Shown here: positions 16,428-25,608 of the stretch, in pieces
How the letters are laid out: each line of letters opens with the position of its first letter
Numbering within the stretch: the first letter of the stretch is position 1
DNA from: DATJLQ01 sp035509415
GTDB lineage: Bacteria; Pseudomonadota; Alphaproteobacteria; JACZXZ01
Assembly (NCBI GenBank): GCA_035509415.1
Contig: DATJLQ010000090.1
Span: forward strand, 1-56,720
Direction: 5' to 3'
DNA length: 56,720 bases
The notes under the pieces: model-generated
Databases searched by the model: none
Told to the model about the DNA's origin: nothing
Seen by the model: only the letters and a program-made list of their open reading frames with translations
Made by a program: the position numbers and the translations under genes

Positions 16428-18425
16428 GTGACCAACTCGGCGGGCGGCATGAAACGGCGGGACTTTTTGGCGGGCGTGGGGGCGACGGCCTTCGCACTAC
16501 CCCTTGCGGCGCGCGCGGCCTATGCGCAATCGGCCTCGAACGAAGCGCCGGCGGACACCAAGATCCACCGGCTCGCGATCTATCCGCCGCTCGGCATTTC
16601 TCGGGTCGGCAACAGCGCGCTCTGGTTCCGAGCACCCGAGGTGCCCGGCGTTCCGGCGTTGCCCAAGGGCGACTACAAGGAGGGGCCGGACAAGATCAAG
16701 AAGCAGGTGCAGCGCTTCCGCATCTATGCCTTCAACGAGCAGGGCCAGGTGATCCGCGAGGTAACCGCGGCCAATGCCAGCATCGAATGGGCGGTCGAGG
16801 TCGCCAACACCAAGGCCGCCTGGTACGGCTTCAACAACCCGCTCGACAACGGGGCACTTGCCCCCGGCCTTCCGGGGCAGAAGCGCAACCAGTTCATCGT
16901 GCCCGACGGCGAGCGCGCGGCGATGCTGGTGATCAAGTCGAAGAAGGTCGCGATCTCGGGCCGCTCGGTCAATGCACGCGGAAGCGACCCGGCCTACGCG
17001 CTCGGCGGCACCTTCTGGCGCAAGCTCGACGTCCCCCTCGGCCATCTCCAAACCGACGCCGACGGCCGCCTCGAGGTGTTTCCCGCGGACGGCGTGTCGC
17101 GCTCGGCGGTGGCGAACAATCCGATCAGCAATTTCTCCGACAATGACGGCTGGCAGGACGATTGGTGCGACGGGCCGGTCGAGGCCAAGGTCACCATCGG
17201 CGGCACCGCCTACCAGGCGGACAATGGCTGGATCGCCTGCGTCGGGCCGCATTTCGCGCCCGCGATCCCGCCCTTCATCTCGCTCTTCGACATCGCGACC
17301 GACGTCGCGGTCGAGGCGGGCTGGATGAAGCCGCCCGAGGGCAAGCTCTCGTTCCGCAAATACATCTATCCGCTGTTCCGCGCGATCGGCCTCCTCAACT
17401 GGGTCGCGGCGGCGCAGAATTTGAGCGAGCGCTGGATCGACGTGGGGAATTTCGCCGACCCGGCCTACATCAAGCGCCTCGCCGACCCGAAGCCAGAGGC
17501 GCGCGCGCTCAGGACCCACGTGTTCCGCGCGTTCCGCAACCCGAACGACAGCGCCCAGCAGCAATACAAGCTCCCCTACATGCTGGGCGACGGCATCAAT
17601 TACGACGGCTCGCCGCTGTTCTGGTTCCGCATCCCGAAGCAGCAATACGCCATCCTCCAGAAATGGGAGGCGGGCGATTTCGTCGACGACATGGGGCCGC
17701 TGCCCTGGAAGGACGAGGCGCCCGAGTTCGACAAGATCCCGCTTTCCGAGCAGCCCGAGGCGCTCACGCGCGCGGCGCTCGAAATGTGCTCGGGCGGCGC
17801 GTTCCATCCGGGCGTCGAGCTCACCTGGCCGCTGCGCCACAAGGAGCTCTATTGGGCGCCTTATCGCATCGCGCTCTCGACCAAGCGCGATCCGACCCTG
17901 ATCCAGGATCTGGGCCAGCTCTTGACGCCCGAGCTCGCCTTCAAGGGGACGGCGGCCGTGCCGCCCGCGATCGCACCCCAAATGCCGGGCGACCTCACGC
18001 GCTGGATGGGCATCCCCTGGCAATGCGACGCCTTCAGCTGCCAGCAGGTCGTGTTCTCGAACGATTTCCCGAACGCGGTCTGGTGGCCGGCCCTCTTGCC
18101 GATCGACGTGCTGCCCGAGGTCTATTACGACGCGGTCATGGACCCGAAGCTTTCGCCCGCCCAACGGGTCAAGTTCTTCGACAGCCGCGTCGCCTGGTCG
18201 CGCGGCGTGGCCGGCATCGGCTATCACGCCGAGGCGAGCTACACCGACGGGCTCAACCAGATGATCTATCTCTGGCACCGCATGGGCTTCGTGGTCCAGC
18301 GGCCGGGGCCGCGCGACCGCGACAAGCTCCCGGGTGTTCCGGCCGAGCTGTTCGTCGAGGTCGATCGCGGCTCGATGAGCCTGACGCCGTCCGAGCCGCC
18401 GTTCCGCGGTCCGCCGCGGCCGTGA
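16428..18425 (+). CDS. LodA/GoxA-like CTQ quinoprotein amino acid oxidase, Tat-exported
   Basis: 665-residue member of the LodA-like family. Known members oxidise amino-group carbons of lysine or glycine using a cysteine tryptophylquinone made from their own Cys and Trp. A twin-arginine signal (KRRDFLAGVGATAF, residues 8-21) predicts export of the folded protein. Family features include HRLAIYPPLGISRVGNS near the N-terminus, PISNFSDNDGWQDDWCDGPV, and WQCDAFSC near 531-538 followed by NAVWWPALLP near 550; these hold candidate Cys and Trp cofactor residues. The GTG at 16428 has AGGGAGG upstream; ATG 16449 is an alternative. Coupled to a LodB-like gene. Confidence 0.88.
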   Translation: MTNSAGGMKRRDFLAGVGATAFALPLAARAAYAQSASNEAPADTKIHRLAIYPPLGISRVGNSALWFRAPEVPGVPALPKGDYKEGPDKIKKQVQRFRIYAFNEQGQVIREVTAANASIEWAVEVANTKAAWYGFNNPLDNGALAPGLPGQKRNQFIVPDGERAAMLVIKSKKVAISGRSVNARGSDPAYALGGTFWRKLDVPLGHLQTDADGRLEVFPADGVSRSAVANNPISNFSDNDGWQDDWCDGPVEAKVTIGGTAYQADNGWIACVGPHFAPAIPPFISLFDIATDVAVEAGWMKPPEGKLSFRKYIYPLFRAIGLLNWVAAAQNLSERWIDVGNFADPAYIKRLADPKPEARALRTHVFRAFRNPNDSAQQQYKLPYMLGDGINYDGSPLFWFRIPKQQYAILQKWEAGDFVDDMGPLPWKDEAPEFDKIPLSEQPEALTRAALEMCSGGAFHPGVELTWPLRHKELYWAPYRIALSTKRDPTLIQDLGQLLTPELAFKGTAAVPPAIAPQMPGDLTRWMGIPWQCDAFSCQQVVFSNDFPNAVWWPALLPIDVLPEVYYDAVMDPKLSPAQRVKFFDSRVAWSRGVAGIGYHAEASYTDGLNQMIYLWHRMGFVVQRPGPRDRDKLPGVPAELFVEVDRGSMSLTPSEPPFRGPPRP

Positions 18426-19546
18426 CGCGACGCCCCGGCGTTGCCGTCCTCGGCGGCGGCGTCGCGGCCGCCGCGGCACTGCTCACCCTCGCCGAGCTGG
18501 ACGTTCCGGCGTGCGGGATAGCACCCCCATCGCGCGCGGGGGAGCGCGACCGGCCGGGCGAATCCCTCTCGCCCAAGGCGCTGCCGATCCTGGCCGAGCT
18601 CGGCCTCGCCGAGCGCTTTGCCGCGTTGCCCCAGCGGCCGGCCCATGCGACCTACGCCGCCTGGTCGACGTCGTTCCTCGCCGAGCGCAACGCCTTCGCG
18701 TCGCCCGACGGGCCCGGCCTCGTGATCGACCGGCCGGCGTTCGACCGCATGCTCGAGGCGGCGCTCGAGGTGCGCGGGGTCGATCGCGTCGCGGGCGAAA
18801 TCGTGGAGGTCGAGCGGCATGGCACGGGCTGGCGTATCGCGCGCGCGGACGGCGCCGCCCTCGAAGCCGACTTCGTGATCGATTGCACCGGGGCGCGCGC
18901 GGTCGCGGCGCGGCGTCTCGTGCAGCGCCGGCGCGCGGACCGGCTGGTCGCGGCGGTCGCGTTCCTCGACCAGATCGACGCGACGGTCGAGCCCACCAAC
19001 GCGACCCTCATCGAGGCTGCGGAGCAAGGCTGGTGGTACGCGACCTTGCTGCCCGACGGGCGCTTGGCGCTCGCCTATTTCACCGATCCCGATTTCATGC
19101 CGCGCAACCTCGCGCGCGACCTTGGCGCGTGGCGCGGCCTCGTCGGCGCGACCCAGTTCATGGCGCGCTGGATCGAGAGCGCCCGCTTCGCGCTCGACGA
19201 GCCGCCGCGACACGCCTCGGCCGGCACGGTCTGGCTCGAGCGCTCGGCGGGCGAGGGATGGGCCGCCGCGGGCGACGCGGCGGCTGCGTTCGACCCGCTT
19301 TCGTCCCACGGCATCACGACGGCGCTTTGGGCGGGACGGCGCGCCGCGCTCGCCGCCGCCGCTTGGCTCGGGGGCGACCGGGTGCCGCTCGATGCCTATG
19401 GCGCGACCCTGGCGGAGGCGGTCGAGGCGTTTCTGCGCGAGCGCACGCTGGTCTACGGGAAGTCGCGTTTCCGCGCGGCACCGTTCTGGCGCCGGCGTTG
19501 CGCCGTGCCGGAAATGTCCGAGCTCGCGCGCGCGACGCCGCGGTAA
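18422..19546 (+). CDS. LodB-like FAD-dependent maturase
   Basis: 374-residue flavoprotein of the tryptophan-halogenase-like/LodB family needed for building the CTQ cofactor in LodA proteins. The N-terminal dinucleotide-binding loop (VAVLGGGVAAAAALL), the PGESLSPKALPIL segment and the second FAD motif GDAAAAFDPLSSHG are visible. The start is the GTG in the GTGA overlap with the lodA-like stop. No signal peptide is seen, consistent with the maturase acting in the cytoplasm before Tat export of its partner. Confidence 0.88.
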   Translation: MTRRPGVAVLGGGVAAAAALLTLAELDVPACGIAPPSRAGERDRPGESLSPKALPILAELGLAERFAALPQRPAHATYAAWSTSFLAERNAFASPDGPGLVIDRPAFDRMLEAALEVRGVDRVAGEIVEVERHGTGWRIARADGAALEADFVIDCTGARAVAARRLVQRRRADRLVAAVAFLDQIDATVEPTNATLIEAAEQGWWYATLLPDGRLALAYFTDPDFMPRNLARDLGAWRGLVGATQFMARWIESARFALDEPPRHASAGTVWLERSAGEGWAAAGDAAAAFDPLSSHGITTALWAGRRAALAAAAWLGGDRVPLDAYGATLAEAVEAFLRERTLVYGKSRFRAAPFWRRRCAVPEMSELARATPR

Positions 19547-19592
19547 CGAAACGCGCCTAAGGTCTGCTCCGGCTAGGTTTGACAGCCCCGCT

Positions 19593-19656
19593 CGTCACCC
19601 CCGCGAAGGCGGGGGTCCATCTGAAGGCGTGGATGCCCGCCTGCGCGGGCATGACG
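19593..19656. repeat. REP-like palindromic intergenic element
   Basis: Short palindromic repeat of the type common between alphaproteobacterial genes: CGTCACCCCCGCGAAGGCGGGGG followed by a second hairpin with GCCCGCCTGCGCGGGC and closing ATGACG. The ends are complementary (CGTCA/TGACG). It lies between lodB-like and the convergent LLM oxidoreductase and may act as a terminator or processing site. Confidence 0.7.
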
Positions 19657-19692
19657 GTCCGAGGGTTCGATTCAATTCATTCGAACTACACG

Positions 19693-20694
19693 CTAGGCCG
19701 CCCGGCTCAGCGCGTCGCGCGCTTCGGCGGCGATCTCGAACGAGCGCAGCCGCGCCGCGTGGTCGTAGATTTGGCCTGCGACCATGATCTCGTCGGCCCC
19801 CGTGCGCTCGATGAAGGATTTGAGGCCGCGGCGCACCGTGTCGGGCGATCCCACCACCGCGCAGCTCAAGGCGAGGTCGAGAATCATGCGGCCGCGCGCA
19901 TCGAGCCCCGCCTCGAAGCCGGCCAGGGGCGGCGGCAGCTGGCCCGGCCGGCCGGTCCTGAGATTGATCACCGCCTGCTGGTGCGAGCTGAACAGGAGGC
20001 GCGCCTCCTCGTCGGTCGCGGCCGCGAAGACATTCAAGGCCGGCATGAAATAGGGCTTCGCGAGGATTTTCGACGGCTCGAATTGAGCGCGATAGAGGGC
20101 CGCGGCCTGGTCGAGGTCGGTCGGCGCGAAATGGGACGCAAAAGCGTAGGGCAGGCCGAGCATCGCCGCGAGCTGGGCGCCATAGAGGCTCGAGCCCAAA
20201 ATCCAGATCGGCACCTCGAGCCCCGCGCCGGGCACCGCGCGCACCGTTTGGCCCGGCTGAGGCGGGCCGAAATAGGCCATGAGCTCGACCACGTCGCGCG
20301 GGAAATCGTTCTCATCGGCGGCCAGGCTGCGACGGAGCGCGTGCATCGTGACCCGGTCGGTGCCCGGCGCGCGGCCGAGCCCCAGATCGATGCGGCCCGG
20401 GAACAGCGAGGCGAGAGTGCCGAACTGCTCGGCCACCATGAGGGGCGCGTGGTTCGGTAGCATGATGCCGCCGGCCCCCACGCGGATGCTTGAGGTGCCG
20501 CCCGCCACATGCGCGATCACGACCGCGGTCGCCGCACTCGCGATTCCGGGCATGTTGTGATGCTCGGCGAGCCAGAAGCGCTTATAGCCCCAACGCTCGG
20601 CATGACGCGCGAGGTCGAGCGAGTTCGCAAACGACTGGGCCGCGTCGCCGCCTTGGCGGATCGGGGCGAGGTCGAGGACCGAGAGCGGGATCAT
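19693..20694 (-). CDS. LLM-class flavin-dependent oxidoreductase
   Basis: 333-residue luciferase-like monooxygenase, MsnO8/YhbW-like group. Conserved family stretches are SVLDLAPIRQG at the start, YKRFWLAEHHNMPGIASAATAV, IRVGAGGIMLPNHAPLMVAEQFGTLASLFPGRIDLGLGRAPGTD, and VVGSPDTVRRGLKSFIERTGADEIMV near the C-terminus. Substrate unknown; no flavin reductase is adjacent. It is a stand-alone gene between palindromic repeats. Confidence 0.92.
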   Translation of the reverse strand: MIPLSVLDLAPIRQGGDAAQSFANSLDLARHAERWGYKRFWLAEHHNMPGIASAATAVVIAHVAGGTSSIRVGAGGIMLPNHAPLMVAEQFGTLASLFPGRIDLGLGRAPGTDRVTMHALRRSLAADENDFPRDVVELMAYFGPPQPGQTVRAVPGAGLEVPIWILGSSLYGAQLAAMLGLPYAFASHFAPTDLDQAAALYRAQFEPSKILAKPYFMPALNVFAAATDEEARLLFSSHQQAVINLRTGRPGQLPPPLAGFEAGLDARGRMILDLALSCAVVGSPDTVRRGLKSFIERTGADEIMVAGQIYDHAARLRSFEIAAEARDALSRAA

Positions 20695-20746
20695 CGCGCG
20701 GACATGGGGCGGAAGTCGCGGGCGGTCAAACGGTTACATCCCAAAT

Positions 20747-20895
20747 CGTCATGCCCGGACTTGTCCCGGGCATCCATGTCCTCAAACCGGGGATGGCCGG
20801 GACGTGAAGCTTGTCGCCGCGCGGGCCGACGGCCGAGCCCGGCTATCCACGAATTGAAGAAGACGTGGATGGCCGGGAGAAGCCCGGCCATGACG
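20747..20895. repeat. REP-like palindromic intergenic elements
   Basis: A cluster of GC-rich palindromic units of the common alphaproteobacterial type: CGTCATGCCCGGACTTGTCCC followed by GGGCATCCATG, then a second unit with GTGGATGGCCGGGAGAAGC and CCGGCCATGACG. It fills most of the 246-bp gap between the LLM gene and the medium-subunit gene; no coding potential is seen there. Confidence 0.65.
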
Positions 20896-20940
20896 CGTTG
20901 AGAAGGGCGATTTGCCGTGCACGCAACTCAACAACGCTCT

Positions 20941-21735
20941 TTACCCAGCCGCCTGGACCGCGCGTTTCGCCATCACGGTGACGAGATGGGCGCGGTATTC
21001 GGCGCTCGCGTGGATGTCCGAATTGAGCCCGTCCGCCTTGACCTTGAGCCCATCGAGGGCGCCCGGCGTCCAGCTTTTCGAAAGCGCCGCCTCGGCGTCT
21101 TTCCAGCGGAACACGCTCGGCCCCGCGCCCGTGACCGCGACGCGCACGCCCGACGCGCTCTTGGCCGCGAATACGCCGACCACGGCGTAACGCGAGGCCG
21201 GGTTCGGGAACTTGGCGTAGCCCGCCTTTTCCGGGATCGGGAAGCTCACGGATGTCACGATCTCGCCCGCGCCCAACGCGGTCTCGAACAGGCCCTTGAA
21301 GAACTCGTCGGCCGCGATCTTGCGCTTGTTGGTGATCACGGTGGCGCCGAGACCCACGAGCCCCGCGGGATAGTCCGCCGCCGGGTCGGCGTTCGCGATC
21401 GAGCCGCCGATGGTGCCGCGATTGCGTACGGCGGGATCGCCGATGCCGTCGGCGAGTGCCGCGAGCGCCGGGATCGCCTTTTTGACCTCGGCCGAGGACG
21501 CGACGTCCGCATGGCGCGTCATGGCGCCGATCGCGATCGCGCTCCCCTCGCGCTTGATGCCGGCCAGGGCGGCGATGCCGTTCAAATCCACCAGGTCCGA
21601 GGGCTTGGCGAGACGCTGCTTCAAGGTCGGGATCAGGGTCATCCCGCCCGCGACCAGCTTGGCCTCGTCCTTGCCGGCCAAAAGCTTCGCGGCGTCGTCC
21701 AGGCTCTTGGCCTTGTGGTAGTTGAAGTCGTACAT
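20941..21735 (-). CDS. CoxM-like FAD-binding subunit of a molybdenum hydroxylase
   Basis: 264-residue medium subunit of a xanthine-oxidase/CODH-family enzyme, carrying electrons between the [2Fe-2S] subunit and the acceptor. FAD-binding motifs are KLVAGGMTLIPTLKQRLAKPSDLVDL (AGGxT-type) and RNRGTIGGSIANADPAADYPA (TIGG-type). It is the last gene of the S-L-M operon and starts 25 bases after the large-subunit stop. Confidence 0.93.
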   Translation of the reverse strand: MYDFNYHKAKSLDDAAKLLAGKDEAKLVAGGMTLIPTLKQRLAKPSDLVDLNGIAALAGIKREGSAIAIGAMTRHADVASSAEVKKAIPALAALADGIGDPAVRNRGTIGGSIANADPAADYPAGLVGLGATVITNKRKIAADEFFKGLFETALGAGEIVTSVSFPIPEKAGYAKFPNPASRYAVVGVFAAKSASGVRVAVTGAGPSVFRWKDAEAALSKSWTPGALDGLKVKADGLNSDIHASAEYRAHLVTVMAKRAVQAAG

Positions 21736-21760
21736 CGGAGTTCTCCCTTAAGCCTCTGTC

Positions 21761-24136
21761 TCAGGCTGCTTTCTTGGACTTGGCCGATTGGATTGCGCGC
21801 CACAGGCGCTCAGGACTCGCGGGCATGTCGAGCGAAGCGATGCCGAGCGGCCGGAGCGCATCGAGGATGGCGCTCATGATGCAGGCCGGCGCCCCGATCG
21901 CGCCCGCCTCGCCGCAGCCCTTCACGCCGAGCGGATTGTGGGTGCAGGGCGTATTGCCGGTATCGACCCGGAAGTTCGGCAGATTGTCCGCGCGCGGCAT
22001 GCAGTAATCCATGTAGGAGCCGGTCACGAGCTGGCCGCTCCCATCGTAGATGCAGCCCTCGTAGAGCGCCTGGCCGATGCCCTGGGCGATGCCGCCATGG
22101 ACCTGGCCCTCGACGATCATGGGATTGATCACGTTCCCGAAATCGTCCGCCGCCGCGAAGCTCGCGACCTCGACCTTGCCCGTGTCGGGGTCGATCTCGA
22201 CCTCCGAGAGGTAGGTCCCCGCCGGATAGGTGAAGTTGAGGGGATCGTAGAACGCGGTCTCCTCGAGCCCGGGCTCGAGGTCCTTCGGATAATTGTGCGG
22301 CACATAGGCCGCGAGCGAGACCTCGGTCAGCGATTTCTTCTTGTCGGTGCCGGCGACGCGGAACTCGCCGCCCTTGAACTCGACGTCCGCCTCGGCCGCC
22401 TCCATCAGGTGCGCCGCGATCTTCTTTCCCTTGGCGATCACCTTCTGCATGGCGTTGAAGATCGCCGTGCCGCCCACCGCGAGCGAGCGCGAGCCGTAGG
22501 TCCCCATGCCGAAGGGGATCTTCTCGGTGTCGCCATGGACGATGTCGACGTTCTCGATCGGCACGCCGAGGGTCGAGGAGACGAGCTGGGAGAAGGTGGT
22601 CTCGTGGCCCTGGCCGTGGGAGTGGGAGCCCGTGAAGACGGTCACCGACCCGGTCGGATGCACGCGCACCATGCCGCACTCGAATAGGCCGGCGCGGGCA
22701 CCGAGCGAGCCCACGACCGCCGAGGGAGCGATGCCGCACGCCTCGATGTAGCTCGCGATGCCGAGGCCGCGCAGCTTGCCGCGCTTGGCCGCCTCCGCGC
22801 GGCGCGTCTCGAAGCCCGCGTAGTCGCCGAGCTTCAGCACCTTGTCGAGGGTGGTGACGTAATCGCCCGTGTCGTATTGGAGGGCGACCGGCGTCTGGTA
22901 CGGGAACTTGTCGCGCGGCACGTAGTTGCGGCGCCGGATCTCGGCGCGGTCGATGCCGGTGATGCGCGCCGCCTCGTCGACCACGCGCTCGACCACGTAA
23001 GTCGCCTCGGGCCGCCCGGCGCCGCGATAGGCGTCGACCGGCACCGTGTTGGTGAAGAGGGCGCGCACCGAGACGTGAATCGCGGGGGTCGCGTAATTCC
23101 CCGCGAGCAGCGTGCCGTAGAGATAGGTCGGCACGCAGGGCGCGAAGGTCGAGAGATAGGCGCCGAGATTGGCCTTGGTCTCGACCTTGAGGGCGAGGAA
23201 TTTCGCATTGCCGTCGAGGGCGAGCTCGACATGGGTCACGTGATCGCGCCCATGGCAGTCCGAGAGGAAGGATTCCGAGCGGTCGGCGGTCCACTTGATC
23301 GGGCGCGCGATCTTCTTCGACGCCCAGGTGACGATCGCCTCCTCGGCGTAGTGGTAGATCTTGGAGCCGAAGCCGCCGCCCACGTCGGGCGCCACCACGC
23401 GCAGCTTGTTCTCGGGAATGCCGAGCACGAAGGCGCCCATGAGGAGCCGGATCACGTGCGGGTTCTGGCTCGTCGTGTAGAGCGTGTGCTGGCCCGAATT
23501 GATGTCGTACTCGCCGATCGCGGCGCGCGGCTCGATCGCGTTCGGGATGAGCCGGTTGTTGACGAGATCGGCCTTCGCGACCTTGGCAGCGTTCTTGAAC
23601 GCGGCCTCGACCGCGGCCTTGTCGCCGAGCTCCCAATCGTAGCAGGTGTTGCCGGGCGCCTGGTCCCAGACCAGGGGTGCGCCGGGCTTGATCGCGTCCG
23701 CGATCGAGGCCACCGCCGGGAGCGGCTGGTACGAGACCTCGATGAGCTCGCTCGCGTCGCGCGCCTGGGACTTGGTCTCGGCGATCACGACCGCGACCTG
23801 GTCGCCCACGTAGCGCACGCGCTCGATCGCGAGCGGCGGGTGCGGCGGCTCGACCATGGGCGAGCCGTCCTTGGAATGCACCTGCCAGCCGCACGGGAGT
23901 CCGCCATGCTTGTCGGCGGCGAAATCCTCGCCCGTGAAGACCGCGACCACGCCCGGCGCCTTCTTGGCCTTGGACGTGTCGAGCTTCGCGAGCTTCGCGT
24001 GCGCGTGAGGCGAGCGCAGGATGTAGGCGTAGGTCTGGTGCGGGCGGTTGATGTCGTCGGTGTAGGTGCCCCGGCCCATGAGGAACCGGGAGTCTTCCTT
24101 GCGCTTCACCGAAGCGCCGATTCCGGTGTCCGGCAT
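21761..24136 (-). CDS. CoxL-like molybdopterin large subunit, form II type
   Basis: 791-residue catalytic subunit of the xanthine-oxidase family. It starts with GIGASVKRKEDSRFLMGRGTYTDDI. The Mo-site loop near residue 370 reads AYRGAGR, the form II (CoxL-like) pattern, rather than the AYxCSFR of true aerobic CO dehydrogenase. Other conserved parts are GGGFGSK, SHSHGQGHETTFSQL, FGMGTYGSRS and the catalytic glutamate in GVKGCGEAGAIG near the C-terminus. Form II enzymes have uncertain substrates. The gene begins one base after the small-subunit stop. Confidence 0.95.
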   Translation of the reverse strand: MPDTGIGASVKRKEDSRFLMGRGTYTDDINRPHQTYAYILRSPHAHAKLAKLDTSKAKKAPGVVAVFTGEDFAADKHGGLPCGWQVHSKDGSPMVEPPHPPLAIERVRYVGDQVAVVIAETKSQARDASELIEVSYQPLPAVASIADAIKPGAPLVWDQAPGNTCYDWELGDKAAVEAAFKNAAKVAKADLVNNRLIPNAIEPRAAIGEYDINSGQHTLYTTSQNPHVIRLLMGAFVLGIPENKLRVVAPDVGGGFGSKIYHYAEEAIVTWASKKIARPIKWTADRSESFLSDCHGRDHVTHVELALDGNAKFLALKVETKANLGAYLSTFAPCVPTYLYGTLLAGNYATPAIHVSVRALFTNTVPVDAYRGAGRPEATYVVERVVDEAARITGIDRAEIRRRNYVPRDKFPYQTPVALQYDTGDYVTTLDKVLKLGDYAGFETRRAEAAKRGKLRGLGIASYIEACGIAPSAVVGSLGARAGLFECGMVRVHPTGSVTVFTGSHSHGQGHETTFSQLVSSTLGVPIENVDIVHGDTEKIPFGMGTYGSRSLAVGGTAIFNAMQKVIAKGKKIAAHLMEAAEADVEFKGGEFRVAGTDKKKSLTEVSLAAYVPHNYPKDLEPGLEETAFYDPLNFTYPAGTYLSEVEIDPDTGKVEVASFAAADDFGNVINPMIVEGQVHGGIAQGIGQALYEGCIYDGSGQLVTGSYMDYCMPRADNLPNFRVDTGNTPCTHNPLGVKGCGEAGAIGAPACIMSAILDALRPLGIASLDMPASPERLWRAIQSAKSKKAA

Positions 24137-24137
24137 G

Positions 24138-24614
24138 TCACTTCCCCCTCATCGCGGCAGCACCCGCTTTGATCGCCTTGACGATGTTGTGGTAGCCCGT
24201 GCAGCGGCAGATGTTGCCCTCGAGCCACTCGCGCACCTCGTGCTCGCTCGGCTCGGGATTGCGGTTCACGAGGTCGATGGCGCTCATCACCATGCCGGGC
24301 GTGCAGAAGCCGCATTGGAGCCCGTGATTTTCGCGGAACGCCTCCTGCATCGGATGCAGCGCCGTACCGTTCGCGAGCCCTTCGATGGTCGTGACCTTCG
24401 TCCCGTCCGCCTGGGCCGCGAGCAGCGTGCAGCTCTTGACCGAGCGCCCGTCGACATGCACGACGCAGGCGCCACACTGGCTCGTGTCGCAGCCGACATG
24501 GGTTCCGGTCAGGCCGAGCGTCTCGCGCAGGAGCTGAACCAAAAGAGTGCGCGCCTCGACCGTGGCCGAGACGGGCTTCCCGTTCACCGTCAGGGAAACC
24601 GTGACAGCGCTCAT
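24138..24614 (-). CDS. CoxS-like [2Fe-2S] small subunit of a molybdenum hydroxylase
   Basis: 158-residue iron-sulfur subunit with both cluster motifs: the plant-ferredoxin type (CDTSQCGACVVHVDGRSVKSC) and the C-terminal helical type (CGFCTPGM with CRCTGYHNIVKAI). It passes electrons from the Mo centre to FAD. First gene of the small-large-medium operon; the 183-bp region upstream, between it and the CoxG-like gene, presumably holds the promoter. Confidence 0.95.
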   Translation of the reverse strand: MSAVTVSLTVNGKPVSATVEARTLLVQLLRETLGLTGTHVGCDTSQCGACVVHVDGRSVKSCTLLAAQADGTKVTTIEGLANGTALHPMQEAFRENHGLQCGFCTPGMVMSAIDLVNRNPEPSEHEVREWLEGNICRCTGYHNIVKAIKAGAAAMRGK

Positions 24615-24797
24615 GCGTCCTCCCTAAAAATTTCTCAACCGGGCCTTGTGCGCGACCCTTGCAATCGCGCTAGTGTGGTCCGCGCCGTGCCGCGCCGTCA
24701 AGCGCGAGCCCGTGACGCGCGGCGGGTGCGAGGTGCCGAGTGGGACGGGCATTAATATTGCTCTCGAACGTGATCGAAAAATGACGCGCGCGGTCGG

Positions 24798-25391
24798 TCA
24801 GCCGGCGAAAATCACCAGCAGGACGATGATCGCGACCACGACCGCGCCGATCCAGATGGCGGGGGACAGGGTCCGCGCCTTCGCAGACGCGGGAGCGCCG
24901 GGCGCTGGGGCTTGGGCCGACGCCGCGGCGGGCGCTTCGGCGGGCGCTTCCGCTTCCCCGACCAGGCGCGCGAAGTTACCGAAGAACTCTTCGGAAAGCT
25001 TTTTTGCGCTGCCGTCGATGAGGCGCGAGCCGATCTGGGCGAGCTTGCCGCCCACGTTCGCCTGGACCTTGTAGCGCAGCAGGGTCACCGGACCGTCCGC
25101 CTCGAGGCTCACCTCGGCGCCGCCGCGCGCGAAGCCCGCGGCCCCGCCCGAGCCTTCGCCCGAGATCTTGTAGCTCTTGGGCGGGTCGAGGTCGGAGAGG
25201 GTCACGTTGCCGGTGAAGTTGGCGCTCACCGGCCCGACCTTCGCGACCACCTTGGCCTTGAAGCCGTTCTCGCCCGTCTTCTCGAGCTCCTGGCAGCCGG
25301 GAATGCATTGCTTGAGGATTGCGGGATCGTTGAGCGCGGCCCAAACGCGCTCGCGGGGTGCGGCGATGCGGTATTCGCCGGTCATGTCCAT
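24798..25391 (-). CDS. coxG: CoxG-like SRPBCC protein with C-terminal membrane anchor
   Basis: 197-residue protein with a CoxG/SRPBCC lipid-binding-type domain (MTGEYRIAAPRERVWAALNDPAILKQCIPGCQELE; KISGEGSGGAAGFARGGAEVSLE; GGKLAQIGSRLIDGSAKKL). An Ala/Pro-rich linker and a C-terminal helix (IWIGAVVVAIIVLLVIFAG) follow. CoxG anchors CODH to the cytoplasmic membrane, so this subunit probably tethers the Mo enzyme to the respiratory chain. Starts at MDM (25391) or six bases later; the longer frame upstream is non-coding. Confidence 0.9.
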   Translation of the reverse strand: MDMTGEYRIAAPRERVWAALNDPAILKQCIPGCQELEKTGENGFKAKVVAKVGPVSANFTGNVTLSDLDPPKSYKISGEGSGGAAGFARGGAEVSLEADGPVTLLRYKVQANVGGKLAQIGSRLIDGSAKKLSEEFFGNFARLVGEAEAPAEAPAAASAQAPAPGAPASAKARTLSPAIWIGAVVVAIIVLLVIFAG

Positions 25392-25608
25392 GGCAGACCT
25401 CACGATGTCAGGGGCGCGCGCGCCGGGAGACGGCCGTCGGCGCGGCACAGTAGCGGCGCGGGCGGCCGCGGGCAAGCGTCGGCGGCGCGGGATTTGGCTT
25501 CCCCGGGTGCCGATCATTTGTCATATGTGACGGCGCCATATCTGGGGCGGAAACGGTCGACGGCAAGGGCGCGCGGCCTGGAAGGCCAAAAAAGGAAAGC
25601 GAGAGGGT

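Noticed and set aside
21761..24136. Calling the enzyme a bona fide aerobic CO dehydrogenase
   Set aside because: The active-site loop is AYRGAGR, not the AYxCSFR of form I enzymes, so CO oxidation cannot be claimed.
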